The notes below the pieces were generated by a model, which was given only the letters and a program-made list of their open reading frames with translations, did not search any database and was not told where the DNA came from. DNA of 64,000 nt from JAXMAZ01 sp046350115 (GTDB lineage: Bacteria; Planctomycetota; Planctomycetia; Gemmatales; Gemmataceae): assembly GCA_046350115.1 (NCBI GenBank), contig JAXMAZ010000032.1, positions 28,421 to 92,420 on the forward strand, read 5' to 3'. Below are positions 1 through 7,923 of the stretch, piece by piece. The stretch's first letter is position 1. Every line of letters starts with the position of its first letter. The position numbers were made by a program, and so were the translations under genes.

Positions 1-716
1 CTGCGGGTGCGGTACACCTTGCAGCCGCCGGCCCGGCACCTGGGCGGGCGGTACGACGACGCCCGCCGGGAGATCGAGGCGGCGTACCGGTTCGCCGCCG
101 ACCTGGACCCGCTCCTGCCGGCCGCCCACCGGACCGACCCGCGGGAGTTCCAGAAGCGGCTGCGGAAGATCGACCTGTACCTGGAGGACACCCCGGCCGG
201 CGGGTTCCGGGAGGCGGTGGAGGCGGTCCGCCGGCGGTGCGGGCGGCCCTCCGCGGGGAGGCGGTGGCGGTCGCCCCGGTGGCGGTGTCGGCCCCCCCGC
301 CGGAGCCGCCGGCGGTCGGCCGGCCGGTCCCGGACTTCGTCGCCCCCGCGGCCGACGGCCCCGGCCGGTTCCACCTGGCGGCCCACCGCGGCCGGCCGGT
401 GGCCCTGGTGTTCTTCAAGCCCGGGGTGAAGACGGCCCCGGGGGCACTGACCGTGGCCGAGGCGCTGCACCTGGCGTTCCCAGGGCAGGTGGCGGCGGTG
501 GCCATCGCCGACTCGCCGGCCGCAGCCCGACAGCGGGAGGCGCTCAAGCTGGGCGTGCCCGTGTACGACGGGACGGCGGTGCGCGCCGCTTACGGGGTCG
601 TCGCGTTCCCGCAGTTCCTGGTGGTGGACGCGGCCGGCCGCCTGGCCTGGCGGTTCGACGGGTACGGGCCGGAGGTCGGGTATCTGGCGAAGCAGGAGAT
701 GGACCGGGCGAAGTAG
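1..716 (+). pseudogene. Redoxin-domain (AhpC/TSA or thioredoxin-like) protein, 5'-truncated by window edge, apparent frameshift
   Basis: The reading frame is open from base 1, so the gene starts outside the window. The first part (frame 1, to about base 230) encodes a charged helical stretch containing DPREFQKRLRKIDLYLEDTP. Protein-like sequence then continues in frame 3 from about 237 to the TAA... TAG stop region at 716, with a thioredoxin-like core: a strand-rich VALVFFKPG segment, KLGVPVYDG, and the cis-Pro-like VVAFPQFLVVD motif. No CxxC is visible where a thioredoxin would carry it, so peroxidase or disulfide activity is uncertain. The two halves read as one protein interrupted by a single-base shift near 230-240. 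This could be a sequencing error or a genuine disruption. The family call rests on fold-like motifs only. Confidence 0.5.
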
Positions 717-723
717 GCACCCC

Positions 724-868
724 TCCTCGTTCCCACGCTCTGCGTGGGAACGCACGGGGCGACGCTCCGCGTCGCAACCTGCCCGCCCGGGGAGGCTGTC
801 ACCCACCCACCGAGACGCCACGCAGAGCGTGGCCCCCGTGCGTTCCCACGCAGAGCGTGGGAACGAGG
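724..868. repeat. Long nested inverted repeat (GTTCCCACGC family)
   Basis: Left arm 724-759 and right arm 834-868 are near-perfect reverse complements. Each arm is itself a hairpin (GTTCCCACGC, TCT or AGA loop, GCGTGGGAAC). The loop region holds two smaller hairpins, GACGC/GCGTC near 760-772 and GCCACGC/GCGTGGC near 817-833. The element fills most of the 717-994 gap. Similar hairpins built on TTCCCACGCTCTGCGTGGGAA are familiar as dispersed bacterial repeats; that is recollection, not a search result. Confidence 0.8.
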
Positions 869-943
869 GAGGGGACGAAGTCGGTCAGTCTGCGTAACCC
901 GCACGCTCGACACGGCCCGTCAGTTCACCGATTCAGCCTGCGG

Positions 944-973
944 TTGCCGGACACTCGCTGTCCGGCGTAGGAT
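944..973 (+). promoter_or_regulatory. Candidate sigma-70-like promoter
   Basis: TTGCCG (944-949) and TAGGAT (968-973) are separated by 18 bases. The spacer carries a small hairpin, CCGGACA-CTCGC-TGTCCGG (947-965). The next gene starts at 995 behind a strong AGGAGG (985-990). Pattern match only. Confidence 0.35.
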
Positions 974-994
974 TGGGCGGCGGCAGGAGGCCGG

Positions 995-1486
995 ATGGCG
1001 ACCGAGTTCCAGATTCAAGGGCCGACCCGGGTGTGTGCGGCCACCGGCGTGGAGCTGAGGCCGGGGGCGCGGTTCGTGGCGGTCCTGCTGGACGAGGCCG
1101 GGAAGTTCGTCCGCCGGGATTACGCCGCGGATGCCTGGCCGGGGCCGCCCGCGGGGGCGGTGGCGTACTGGGCCGGCCGGGTTCCCGCAACCGACGCCCC
1201 GCGGAAGCCGACGGTAAACGACGGGCTGCTGGTGGACTGGTTCCACCACCTGGCCGGGGCAACCGAGCCGGACCGCGTCCGCTTCCGGTACGTGGTCGCC
1301 CTGCTGCTGATGCGGCGGCGGCGGCTCAAGTTCGAGGACGTGAGGCGTTCGGCGGACGGGGCGGCGGTGCTGGTGGTCCGGGACGCCAAGGGCGGCGCCC
1401 GGTACGAGCTGCCCGACCCCCGGCTGACCGAGGCCGAGATCGACGCGGTCCAGGCCGAGGTGTTCCGGGTACTCGGGTGGGAGTAG
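995..1486 (+). CDS. Conserved hypothetical protein, 163 aa
   Basis: This soluble 163-residue protein has no signal peptide or membrane segment and I cannot assign a function. The N-terminus has a Cys-x-x-Thr-Gly element followed by LRPGARFVAVL and a KFVRRDYA block, resembling a small planctomycete-restricted family. The middle is rich in Arg (LLLMRRRRLKFEDVRR), and the C-terminus is acidic and probably helical (LTEAEIDAVQAEVFRVLGWE). The start is well supported: ATG at 995 sits four bases after AGGAGG. It lies 20 bases upstream of the lipoprotein gene, so the two are probably co-transcribed. Confidence 0.75.
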   Translation: MATEFQIQGPTRVCAATGVELRPGARFVAVLLDEAGKFVRRDYAADAWPGPPAGAVAYWAGRVPATDAPRKPTVNDGLLVDWFHHLAGATEPDRVRFRYVVALLLMRRRRLKFEDVRRSADGAAVLVVRDAKGGARYELPDPRLTEAEIDAVQAEVFRVLGWE

Positions 1487-1506
1487 TCACGACGCGAGGG
1501 CTGCCG

Positions 1507-2478
1507 ATGCGGGCCGTGCTCATCCTGATCCCGGTCGCCGCCGTCGCCCTGTCCGGCGGGTGTACCTGGCTGAACCGGCTCACCCAGCGGGACGACCGGC
1601 AGCAGCAGCCGGCCGGGGAGTTCGCCCCCAAGACCGCCCCGGAGCTGGTCGGCTACCTGAACCGCCAGGCCGCCGCCGTCAACTCGATCCGCTACCCGAA
1701 CGTGTCCATTCACGTCTCCAGCCCGGACCTGCCCGGCGGCAGCGCCAGCCTCGGGGACAGTTGGCTGGTGTGCGCCAAACCGCGGTACTTCTTCCTGAAC
1801 GGCGGCAAGGCGGTGATGGGGGACATGGTCAAGGTCGGGTCGAACGAGACCGAGTTCTGGATGCACACCAAGGGCGGGATCGGGTCCGACCCGCAACTCG
1901 TCTACTGTGCCCACACCGATCTGCCGAAGGCGGCCAACAAGCTGCCGATCCCGTTCGACCCGGACTGGGCGATGGCGGCCCTCGGCATGGTCGAGTACAA
2001 CGCCGACCCGGCCAACTACAAGGTGGACGACAACGCCGCCCAGTTCACGCACACCCTTGTCACCGGCGGCCAGACCCCGGACGGCCGAGGCGTCGTCCGG
2101 GAGGTGGTGTTCAACGCCGGGGAGAACATCGGCAACCGGCCGCGGGTCCGGCAGCACATCGTCCGGGACGCGAACACCAAACAGGTGATCGCCCGAGCGG
2201 ACGTCAAGAAGGTGACGCGGGTGAACGGCGGGGTGGAGATCCCGACTCAGGTGGTGCTGGAGTGGCCGCCGCAGAAGTTCAAGATGGAGCTGGACCTGTC
2301 CCGGCCAGAGGTGAACGAGAAGATCACCGACGCGGACATGCGGAACTGGTTCGCCCGGCCGACCGTCCGCGACCTGACCCCGATCAACCTGGCGACCGCC
2401 CAGTTCCGGCCGAGCAGCTACCGCGGGGCGACCCCGTCCGACAGCCGGCCGCGGGGCTTCTTCGGCAGCCGGCGGTGA
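1507..2478 (+). CDS. Lipoprotein, possibly LolA-like, 323 aa
   Basis: The N-terminus is a lipoprotein signal: a hydrophobic run then Leu-Ser-Gly-Gly-Cys, with Cys19 as the predicted lipidation site. The mature part is an extended, strand-rich domain with repeated polar strands (for example SIRYPNVSIHVSS, FFLNGGKAVMGDMVKV, ETEFWMHTKGG). This recalls the convex beta-sheet of LolA/LolB or outer-membrane lipoprotein-sorting proteins, where a hydrophobic face binds lipid or lipoprotein. That assignment is inference. The protein ends in a basic tail rich in Arg and Gly. ATG 1507 is chosen because it begins the signal peptide; the same frame is open further upstream only as a shadow of the previous gene. 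Confidence 0.75.
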   Translation: MRAVLILIPVAAVALSGGCTWLNRLTQRDDRQQQPAGEFAPKTAPELVGYLNRQAAAVNSIRYPNVSIHVSSPDLPGGSASLGDSWLVCAKPRYFFLNGGKAVMGDMVKVGSNETEFWMHTKGGIGSDPQLVYCAHTDLPKAANKLPIPFDPDWAMAALGMVEYNADPANYKVDDNAAQFTHTLVTGGQTPDGRGVVREVVFNAGENIGNRPRVRQHIVRDANTKQVIARADVKKVTRVNGGVEIPTQVVLEWPPQKFKMELDLSRPEVNEKITDADMRNWFARPTVRDLTPINLATAQFRPSSYRGATPSDSRPRGFFGSRR

Positions 2479-2503
2479 GCGGCCCATGTCAGGGCCGGCG
2501 ACC

Positions 2504-2780
2504 GTAGGGCGGGTCAAGCCGGCTCTGCAGCGCCGACCCGCCGGAAGTCGCAACGGCCGGACCCGTACCGACAGCCGCCGGAGGGGAGGGGGGGGCTCCT
2601 GCCGAGCCGGGCTGCAACCCAGGCAGCGCCCCAGCCCACGGGCGGCTCGCCCCGACCGGTGAGGTCTCGCGGCTCGGCAGGAGCCTCGCCCTCCCCCAAA
2701 CCGGCCCGTCCGCCCGGGCGCGATGCGCTTGCGGTTTTCGGCGGGTCGGCGCTCGCAAAGCCTCGCTTGACCCGCCCTAC
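2504..2780. repeat. Nested inverted repeat filling the 2479-2799 gap (GTAGGGCGGGTCAAGC family)
   Basis: The 321-base gap holds no gene. The outer arms are GTAGGGCGGGTCAAGC (2504-2519) and its exact reverse complement (2765-2780). Weaker complementarity continues inward through GACCCGCC (left) and GGCGGGTC (right). A nested pair, GGCTCCTGCCGAGCC (2594-2608) and its reverse complement (2671-2685), lies inside. The sequence is poly-C/G rich between. It belongs to the same family as the repeats at 4209 and 25767. Confidence 0.8.
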
Positions 2781-2799
2781 AGTTGCACCGGCCCGCCTC

Positions 2800-4179
2800 T
2801 CACGCGAACAGCTCCTCCACCACCCGGCCGTGGACGTCGGTCAGCCGGAAGTCCCGGCCGGCGTGCCGGAACGTCAGCCGCTCGTGGTCCAGCCCGAGCA
2901 GCGCCAGGATGGTAGCATGCAGGTCGTGGACGTGGACCTTGTCCTCGGCCGCGTACCAGCCGTAGTCGTCGGTCGAGCCGTAGTGGAACCCCGGTTTCAC
3001 CCCGCCGCCGGCCATCCAGACGGTGAACCCTTCCGGGTTGTGGTCCCGGCCGTCCCGCCCGCCGCCCTCCACCGTCGGGGTGCGGCCGAACTCCCCGCCC
3101 CACAGCACCAGCGTGTCCTTCAGTAAGCCGCGGCCCTTCAAATCCTTCAGCAGCCCGGCGATCGGCTTGTCCACCTCGCGGGCGTTCTTGGCGTGCCCCT
3201 TCCGCAAGTCGCCGTGCTGGTCCCACTGGACGGCCGCGTCGCTGTGCGTCACCTGGACGAACCGCACGCCCCGCTCGGCGAACCGGCGGGCGAGCAGGCA
3301 CTGCCGGCCGAACGGGGCCGTCACCGGGTCGTCCAGCCCGTACAGCTTCCGCGTCTCGGCCGACTCCTTGCTGATGTCCTCGGCCACCGGCATCTCGGTC
3401 TGCATCCGGTAGGCCAGCTCGAACGAGGCCGTCCGGCCGTCCAGGGCGGCGTCCGGGCCGGTGCGGTTCAGGTCGGCCAGCAGGTCGAGCTGCTTCCGCT
3501 GGGCGGCCGGCGACAAGCCGGGGTTGGCGATGTACCGCACCTTCGCCTGGTCCACCGGTGTGCTGGCGTTGCCGATGGGTACGCCCTGGGTGGCGGCCGG
3601 CAGGAAGGCCGACCCCCAGTTGTTCACGCCGCCGTGGGCCAGGGTCGGGCAGATGGTCAGGAACGCCGGCAGGTTGGCGTTCTCGGTGCCGAGGCCGTAG
3701 GCCACCCAGGCGCCCATGCTCGGCCGGACGAAGTTGTCGCTGCCGGTGTGCAGCTTGAGCACCGCCCCGCCGTGGGCCGGGTTGGTGCCGTGCAGGGAGT
3801 GGACGAAGCACAGGTCGTCCACGCACCCGGCGAGGTGCGGGAACAGCTCGCTCACCGGAGTGCCGCTCTGGCCGTGCTTGGTGAACTTCCACGGCGACTT
3901 GAGCAGGTTGCCGGTCTGGGCGAACACTACCCTCGGCCGCGGCCCGGGGTACGGCTTGCCGTCGTCCCGGTCGAGGAGCGGCTTCGGGTCGAACGTGTCC
4001 AGGTGGGACGGCCCGCCCTTCATGAACAGGAAGATGACCCGCTTGGCCCGCGGCTTGAAGTGCGGGGCCGGGGTGTCGGCGGCCCGGAGCAGGTCGGCCA
4101 GCGCCAGGAACCCGAACCCGAGGGCGGAGTCGCGGAGGGCGCGACGGCGGGAGACGAGGGCGGTGGGGGCGGACGGCAT
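2800..4179 (-). CDS. DUF1501 family protein (sulfatase-like fold), 459 aa
   Basis: A full-length DUF1501 protein. Its N-terminus has a twin-arginine-like export signal (Ser-Arg-Arg-Arg at residues 10-13, followed by GFGFLAL), so it is probably exported folded. The alkaline-phosphatase/sulfatase-like core is visible: KRVIFLFMKGGPSHLDTFDP, then FVQVTHSD, and LWGGEFGRTP followed by GRDHNP, the pattern of metal-binding Asp/His residues in this superfamily. Substrate is unknown. DUF1501 genes are normally paired with DUF1549/DUF1553 genes in planctomycetes, and the partner lies just upstream (4417-6399, same strand) with the cruciform repeat 4209-4420 between them. ATG 4179 follows a weak GAGGGA; the longer in-frame start reads through the repeat and is rejected. 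Confidence 0.92.
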   Translation of the reverse strand: MPSAPTALVSRRRALRDSALGFGFLALADLLRAADTPAPHFKPRAKRVIFLFMKGGPSHLDTFDPKPLLDRDDGKPYPGPRPRVVFAQTGNLLKSPWKFTKHGQSGTPVSELFPHLAGCVDDLCFVHSLHGTNPAHGGAVLKLHTGSDNFVRPSMGAWVAYGLGTENANLPAFLTICPTLAHGGVNNWGSAFLPAATQGVPIGNASTPVDQAKVRYIANPGLSPAAQRKQLDLLADLNRTGPDAALDGRTASFELAYRMQTEMPVAEDISKESAETRKLYGLDDPVTAPFGRQCLLARRFAERGVRFVQVTHSDAAVQWDQHGDLRKGHAKNAREVDKPIAGLLKDLKGRGLLKDTLVLWGGEFGRTPTVEGGGRDGRDHNPEGFTVWMAGGGVKPGFHYGSTDDYGWYAAEDKVHVHDLHATILALLGLDHERLTFRHAGRDFRLTDVHGRVVEELFA

Positions 4180-4208
4180 GGGCAATCCCTCGGTGGGCGA
4201 TCCATCGT

Positions 4209-4420
4209 GTAGGGCGGGTCGAGGAGGCTGGGCGACGAGGCCTGCCGGTCCAGGGCGGGGAGCGGTTGCCACTTCCGGCGGGCCTCGCGGACTCGGCACC
4301 GCCCTACGTCAAGCCGGACTTCGTAGGGCGGTGCCGAGTCCGCGAGGCCCGCATGCCCAGGCGGGGAGCAGTTGCCCGGACCGGCAGGCCTCGTCGCCCA
4401 GCCTCCTCGACCCGCCCTAC
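4209..4420. repeat. Doubly nested perfect inverted repeat (212 bp cruciform-capable)
   Basis: The outer arms 4209-4251 and 4378-4420 are perfect 43-bp reverse complements (starting GTAGGGCGGGTCGAGG). The inner arms 4278-4308 and 4322-4352 are perfect 31-bp reverse complements (ending GGTGCCGAG...CCCTACG), with a 13-base loop. The right outer arm overlaps the end of the DUF1553 gene and supplies its stop codon. The inner arms are the GTAGGGCGGTGCCGAG family and the outer arms are the GTAGGGCGGGTC family, so one repeat type sits inside the other. Confidence 0.95.
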
Positions 4421-6399
4421 GGCACCTGGACGAACTCGTTCGACGCCAGCACCGCCTGGCAGACCGTCGCCCACGCCTTCCGGCGGTCGCCGGCGAACTC
4501 CGCCTCGAACGCCTTCACCCCGGCCAGCAGCCGCTCGCACTCCACGGCCGTCGGCGGGCGGCCCAGCGCAATCGCAAACAGCCGCCGCACCCGGCCGGCG
4601 TCGTCCAAGTCGCCGCACGCGAGCAGCCGGCCGGCGAGGGCGTCGGCCGACTCGATCACCAGCGGGCTGTTCAGGAAGAACAGCGCCTGGGTGGCGACGG
4701 TCGTGGTCGAGCGGTCACCGGTCGGGACGGCCGGGTCCGGGGCGTCGAACAGTTGGAACACGTCGTACAGGTTGTTCCGCACCACCGGCAGGTACACCGA
4801 CCGCCGCCGGCTGGTGTACGTCGTCCCGTCCTTGGACGTGTGGTCGAATAGGAAGTCCCGGTTCTTCACGTGGGTGAACACCGGCCCGCCGGCCGTGCGA
4901 TCGAGCAGCCCGCCGACCGCCAGGAGCGAGTCGCGGATCGCCTCCACCTCCAGCCGGCGCGGGGCCATCCGCCAGAGCAGCCGGTTGTCCGGATCGGCGG
5001 TCGCCGCTTTCGGGTCGTGAGTGGACGCCCGCCGGTACGCCGCCGAGGTCATGATCCGGCGGTGGAGCTTCTTGAGGCTCCAGCCGTCGGCGACGAACTG
5101 GGACGCCATCCAGTCGAGCAACTCGGGGTGGGACGGCGGCTCGCCGAGTAGGCCGAAGTTGTCCACCGACCGCACCAGCCCGGCCCCGAAGTGCCACCGC
5201 CAGACCCGGTTCACCGCCACCCGGGCGGTGAGCGGGTTGGCCGGTGACGTGAGCCAGTTCGCCAGTTCCAGCCGGCCGCTGCGGTCGCTCGGCAGCGGTG
5301 ACTGCTTCGCCCCAGCCAGCACCACCGGGAACCGCCGGGCCGCCACCGCCCCGGGGCTGAGGTGGCTGCCCCGCCTTAGCACCGGCACGTCGGTCGGCTT
5401 GCCGTCGGCCACGCCCATCGCCGACGGCAGCTCCGGGACGGCCTTCTCCAGCGCGGCGAGATCGGCTTGCAGCTTCTTCGCCTCAGCCTTGGCCGCGTCG
5501 TCCGGCTTGCCGGCCAGCTCCTTCACCTTCGCCTTGAGCTGGGCGACGGCCGCATCGTGGTCCGCCTTCCGCTTCAGCTCGGCGGGCGTGGCCAGCGAGT
5601 GCTCGTGCCACTTGGCCACCTTCTTGAAGCTGTCCATCGTCTTGGTGCTGACGAACACCCCGGCCAGGGCGTAGTAGTCGGCGGCGGTGATCGGGTCGAA
5701 CTTGTGGTCGTGGCACCGGGCGCAGCCGAACGTCATGCCGAGGACCGCCCGGCCGACCGTGTCCACCTGCTCGTCGACGATGTCCAGCTCCATCTTCTTC
5801 TCGTCCGGCTCGGCCAGTACCTTCGGGCCGACGGACAGGAACCCGGTGGCGATCAACTGCTCGGGCCGGGCGGCCGGGAGCAGGTCGCCGGCGATTTGCT
5901 CTTTGATGAACCGGTCGAACGGCTTGTCCGCGTTGACGCTGGCGATGACGTAATCCCGATACCGCCAGGCGTTGCCGTGGGCCAGGTTCTCGTCCAGCCC
6001 GTTGCTGTCGGCGTACCGGGCGACGTCCAGCCAGTGCCGGCCCCACCGCTCCCCGTAAGCCGGCGAGGCGAGCAGCCGGTCGATCACCGTCCCCCACGCG
6101 GCCGGGCTGTCATCCTTCAAGAAGGCGTCGATCTCCTCCGGCGTCGGTGGCAGGCCGGTCAGGTCGAACGTGGCCCGGCGGATGAGCGTCCGCTTGTCCG
6201 CCGCCGGGGCCGGTGTCAGCCCGCTGTCACGCAGCCTGGCGAGGATGAAGCGGTCGATGGGGTGGCCGGTCCCGGGCGGCAGGGTCGTCGCTTTCACCGG
6301 CCGGAACGCCCAGTGCTTCTCCGAATCGGCCGGAGCCGGGGCGGCGAGCAGGACGGCCGTCAGGACGGGCAGCAGCCCGTAGCGTGCGGGGGTCGGCAT
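4417..6399 (-). CDS. DUF1549 and DUF1553 domain protein, 660 aa
   Basis: A cleavable signal peptide (about residues 1-24, ending APAPA) is followed by DUF1549 (about 45-255), with the conserved GERWGRHWLDVARYADSNG block and the CARCHDHKFDPI motif, which is a CxxCH c-type haem-like signature. A Lys/Ala/Glu-rich probable coiled coil (about 275-325) precedes DUF1553 (about 370-640), recognisable by RLELANWLTSPANPLTARV, NRVWRWHFG and ALFFLNSPLV. There is no N-terminal PSCyt1 cytochrome or PSD domain, so this is the short form. The protein is probably periplasmic. Function in planctomycetes is unknown, but it is a fixed neighbour of DUF1501. The stop codon TAG (4417-4419) comes from the terminal CCCTAC of the repeat. 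Confidence 0.93.
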   Translation of the reverse strand: MPTPARYGLLPVLTAVLLAAPAPADSEKHWAFRPVKATTLPPGTGHPIDRFILARLRDSGLTPAPAADKRTLIRRATFDLTGLPPTPEEIDAFLKDDSPAAWGTVIDRLLASPAYGERWGRHWLDVARYADSNGLDENLAHGNAWRYRDYVIASVNADKPFDRFIKEQIAGDLLPAARPEQLIATGFLSVGPKVLAEPDEKKMELDIVDEQVDTVGRAVLGMTFGCARCHDHKFDPITAADYYALAGVFVSTKTMDSFKKVAKWHEHSLATPAELKRKADHDAAVAQLKAKVKELAGKPDDAAKAEAKKLQADLAALEKAVPELPSAMGVADGKPTDVPVLRRGSHLSPGAVAARRFPVVLAGAKQSPLPSDRSGRLELANWLTSPANPLTARVAVNRVWRWHFGAGLVRSVDNFGLLGEPPSHPELLDWMASQFVADGWSLKKLHRRIMTSAAYRRASTHDPKAATADPDNRLLWRMAPRRLEVEAIRDSLLAVGGLLDRTAGGPVFTHVKNRDFLFDHTSKDGTTYTSRRRSVYLPVVRNNLYDVFQLFDAPDPAVPTGDRSTTTVATQALFFLNSPLVIESADALAGRLLACGDLDDAGRVRRLFAIALGRPPTAVECERLLAGVKAFEAEFAGDRRKAWATVCQAVLASNEFVQVP

Positions 6400-6522
6400 C
6401 GGCGAGCGGGTCCGGGGTAGGACGCGGGACCGCGGGGGGCAGGCTGGCAGACAGGATACCCGACCGCCGGCCCGAAGGGTAGTTCCGCGGTCGGGCTGGG
6501 ACGAAATGATGGCGACCGCCGT

Positions 6523-6663
6523 CTACTTCTTCTTCGCCTTCTTGGCGGCCGGCTTCTTGGCGGCGGCGGCCGGCTTCTTGGCCGCCTTCTTCTTGCCGAA
6601 GATGGCGTCGTACCCGGACCCGAACTTCTTCCCCTCGGCCAGCCCGATGCGAACGATGCTCAC
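6523..6663 (-). CDS. Small basic Lys/Ala-rich protein, 46 aa
   Basis: A GTG start at 6663 is preceded by GGAGGG at proper spacing, which favours this 46-residue product over the longer open frame. The first half is a compact conserved-looking segment (SIVRIGLAEGKKFGSGYDAIFG). The second half is an almost pure Lys/Ala/Pro tail (KKKAAKKPAAAAKKPAAKK), like histone H1 or DNA-condensing tails. I believe short proteins of this form occur in other planctomycetes, but cannot verify it here. The N-terminal motif is too short to be a known DNA-binding fold. A role in nucleoid or RNA binding is only a guess from charge. Confidence 0.6.
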   Translation of the reverse strand: MSIVRIGLAEGKKFGSGYDAIFGKKKAAKKPAAAAKKPAAKKAKKK

Positions 6664-6757
6664 GGACGATCCCTCCGGACCCGCGGCCGGCCGCCCCCTG
6701 TGACGACCGGCCGATGCCGCCAATCTAAGTCACCGTCGGCGGGTTGTCACGGCGGGA

Positions 6758-7900
6758 TCACGCCCCGACCGCGAACCGGACCAGGATGTCGGCCGCACGT
6801 TCGACCTGGGCCAGCTCGACCCACTCGTCGTGGGTGTGCGCCTGGGCGATGTCCCCGGGGCCGAACACCACCGCCGGGACGCCGGCCTCGGCGATGGTGC
6901 TGGCGTCCGTCCCGTAGGGGACCGCCTCGACCCGGTGCGAGCCGACGACCGCGTCCACCGCGGCCCCGAGCCGGGCCAGCAGCGGGTGGGCGGTCGGGGC
7001 CAGCGGCGGGCAGGCGAACGTGAGCGTCGATTTCACCGGGAAATCGACCCCCGGGCCGGCCCGGACGGCGGCCTCGAAGTCGGCCAGGGCGGCCGCCGCC
7101 GACTCGCCCGGCAGCAGCCGGCGGTCCACCTCGATCCGGCACCGATCCGGGACGGTGTTCGGACTGACGCCCCCCTGCACCACGCCGACACTCACGGTAG
7201 GCGGCCCGAGCAGCGGGTCAGCCGTTGAACGCATCAGCCGGTCGGCGTACCGCTCGATCGTGGTCAGCACCTTGGCCATCCGGTAGACGGCGCTCACCCC
7301 GTCCTGCGGGCGGGAGCTGTGACACGCCCGGCCGTCGGTCTCCGTCCGCCACCGGGCGACCCCCTTGTGTGCGGTGACGAGGTTCAGCCCGGTCGGCTCG
7401 GCCACCACCGCGAAGTCGGCCCGGACGCCGGACCGCATCAGGTGCTGGACGCCGAGGAAGGTGTGCTCCTCGTCCACGGTGAACGCGACCGTGACGGCGG
7501 CGGACCGGGCCGGCTTTTCAGTGACGAGCCGGGTGAAGGCGGCGAGCATGGCCGCGAGGCCGGCCTTCACGTCGCAAGCGCCGCGGCCGTAGAGGCGGCC
7601 GTCCCGGACCGTCGCCGCGAACGGGTCGATGGTCATGCCGTCCACCGGCACCGTGTCCTGGTGGGCTTCCCAGAGCAGGTGGGCGGTCGGGTGTGGCGGG
7701 GTGTAGGTGGCGGTGATGTTATCCCGGCCGAGGGCGACCGGGGAGCGGGTGTACGGGACGTTCAGGGAGCGGAGGCGGGCTTCTAAATAGTCCGTGACGC
7801 GGGACTCGTACAGCAGGTGCGGGGGCAGGTCGGGGCGGCCCATCGGGTTGACCGACGGGAGGCGGACCAGGTCGGCGAGAAGTGAAGTCGGGGTGAGCAT
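6758..7900 (-). CDS. M20 family metallopeptidase / ArgE-DapE type deacetylase, 380 aa
   Basis: A di-zinc M20 amidohydrolase. The metal and catalytic residues are visible: AHQDTVP (His and Asp), GRGACDVKAG (bridging Asp), VDEEHTFLG (catalytic Glu pair), VVAEPTGL (Glu) and the C-terminal AHTHDEW (His). The central dimerisation domain has the KGVARWRTETDGRACHSS and VVQGGVSPNTVPDRCRIEVDRR blocks. Likely substrates are N-acetyl- or N-succinyl-amino acids (acetylornithine, succinyl-diaminopimelate), but sequence alone does not choose between them. ATG 7900 gives the standard start MLTPTSLLADLVRLPSVNP; no Shine-Dalgarno is evident. Only 23 bases, occupied by a REP palindrome, separate it from the RAYT gene upstream on the same strand. 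Confidence 0.9.
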   Translation of the reverse strand: MLTPTSLLADLVRLPSVNPMGRPDLPPHLLYESRVTDYLEARLRSLNVPYTRSPVALGRDNITATYTPPHPTAHLLWEAHQDTVPVDGMTIDPFAATVRDGRLYGRGACDVKAGLAAMLAAFTRLVTEKPARSAAVTVAFTVDEEHTFLGVQHLMRSGVRADFAVVAEPTGLNLVTAHKGVARWRTETDGRACHSSRPQDGVSAVYRMAKVLTTIERYADRLMRSTADPLLGPPTVSVGVVQGGVSPNTVPDRCRIEVDRRLLPGESAAAALADFEAAVRAGPGVDFPVKSTLTFACPPLAPTAHPLLARLGAAVDAVVGSHRVEAVPYGTDASTIAEAGVPAVVFGPGDIAQAHTHDEWVELAQVERAADILVRFAVGA

Positions 7901-7923
7901 GCGAGTGCCAGTGGGAGGAAGTT

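Noticed and set aside
2517..2799. Small genes in the gap before DUF1501
   Set aside because: All open frames there run through the nested inverted repeat, with no ribosome-binding site and no protein-like composition.
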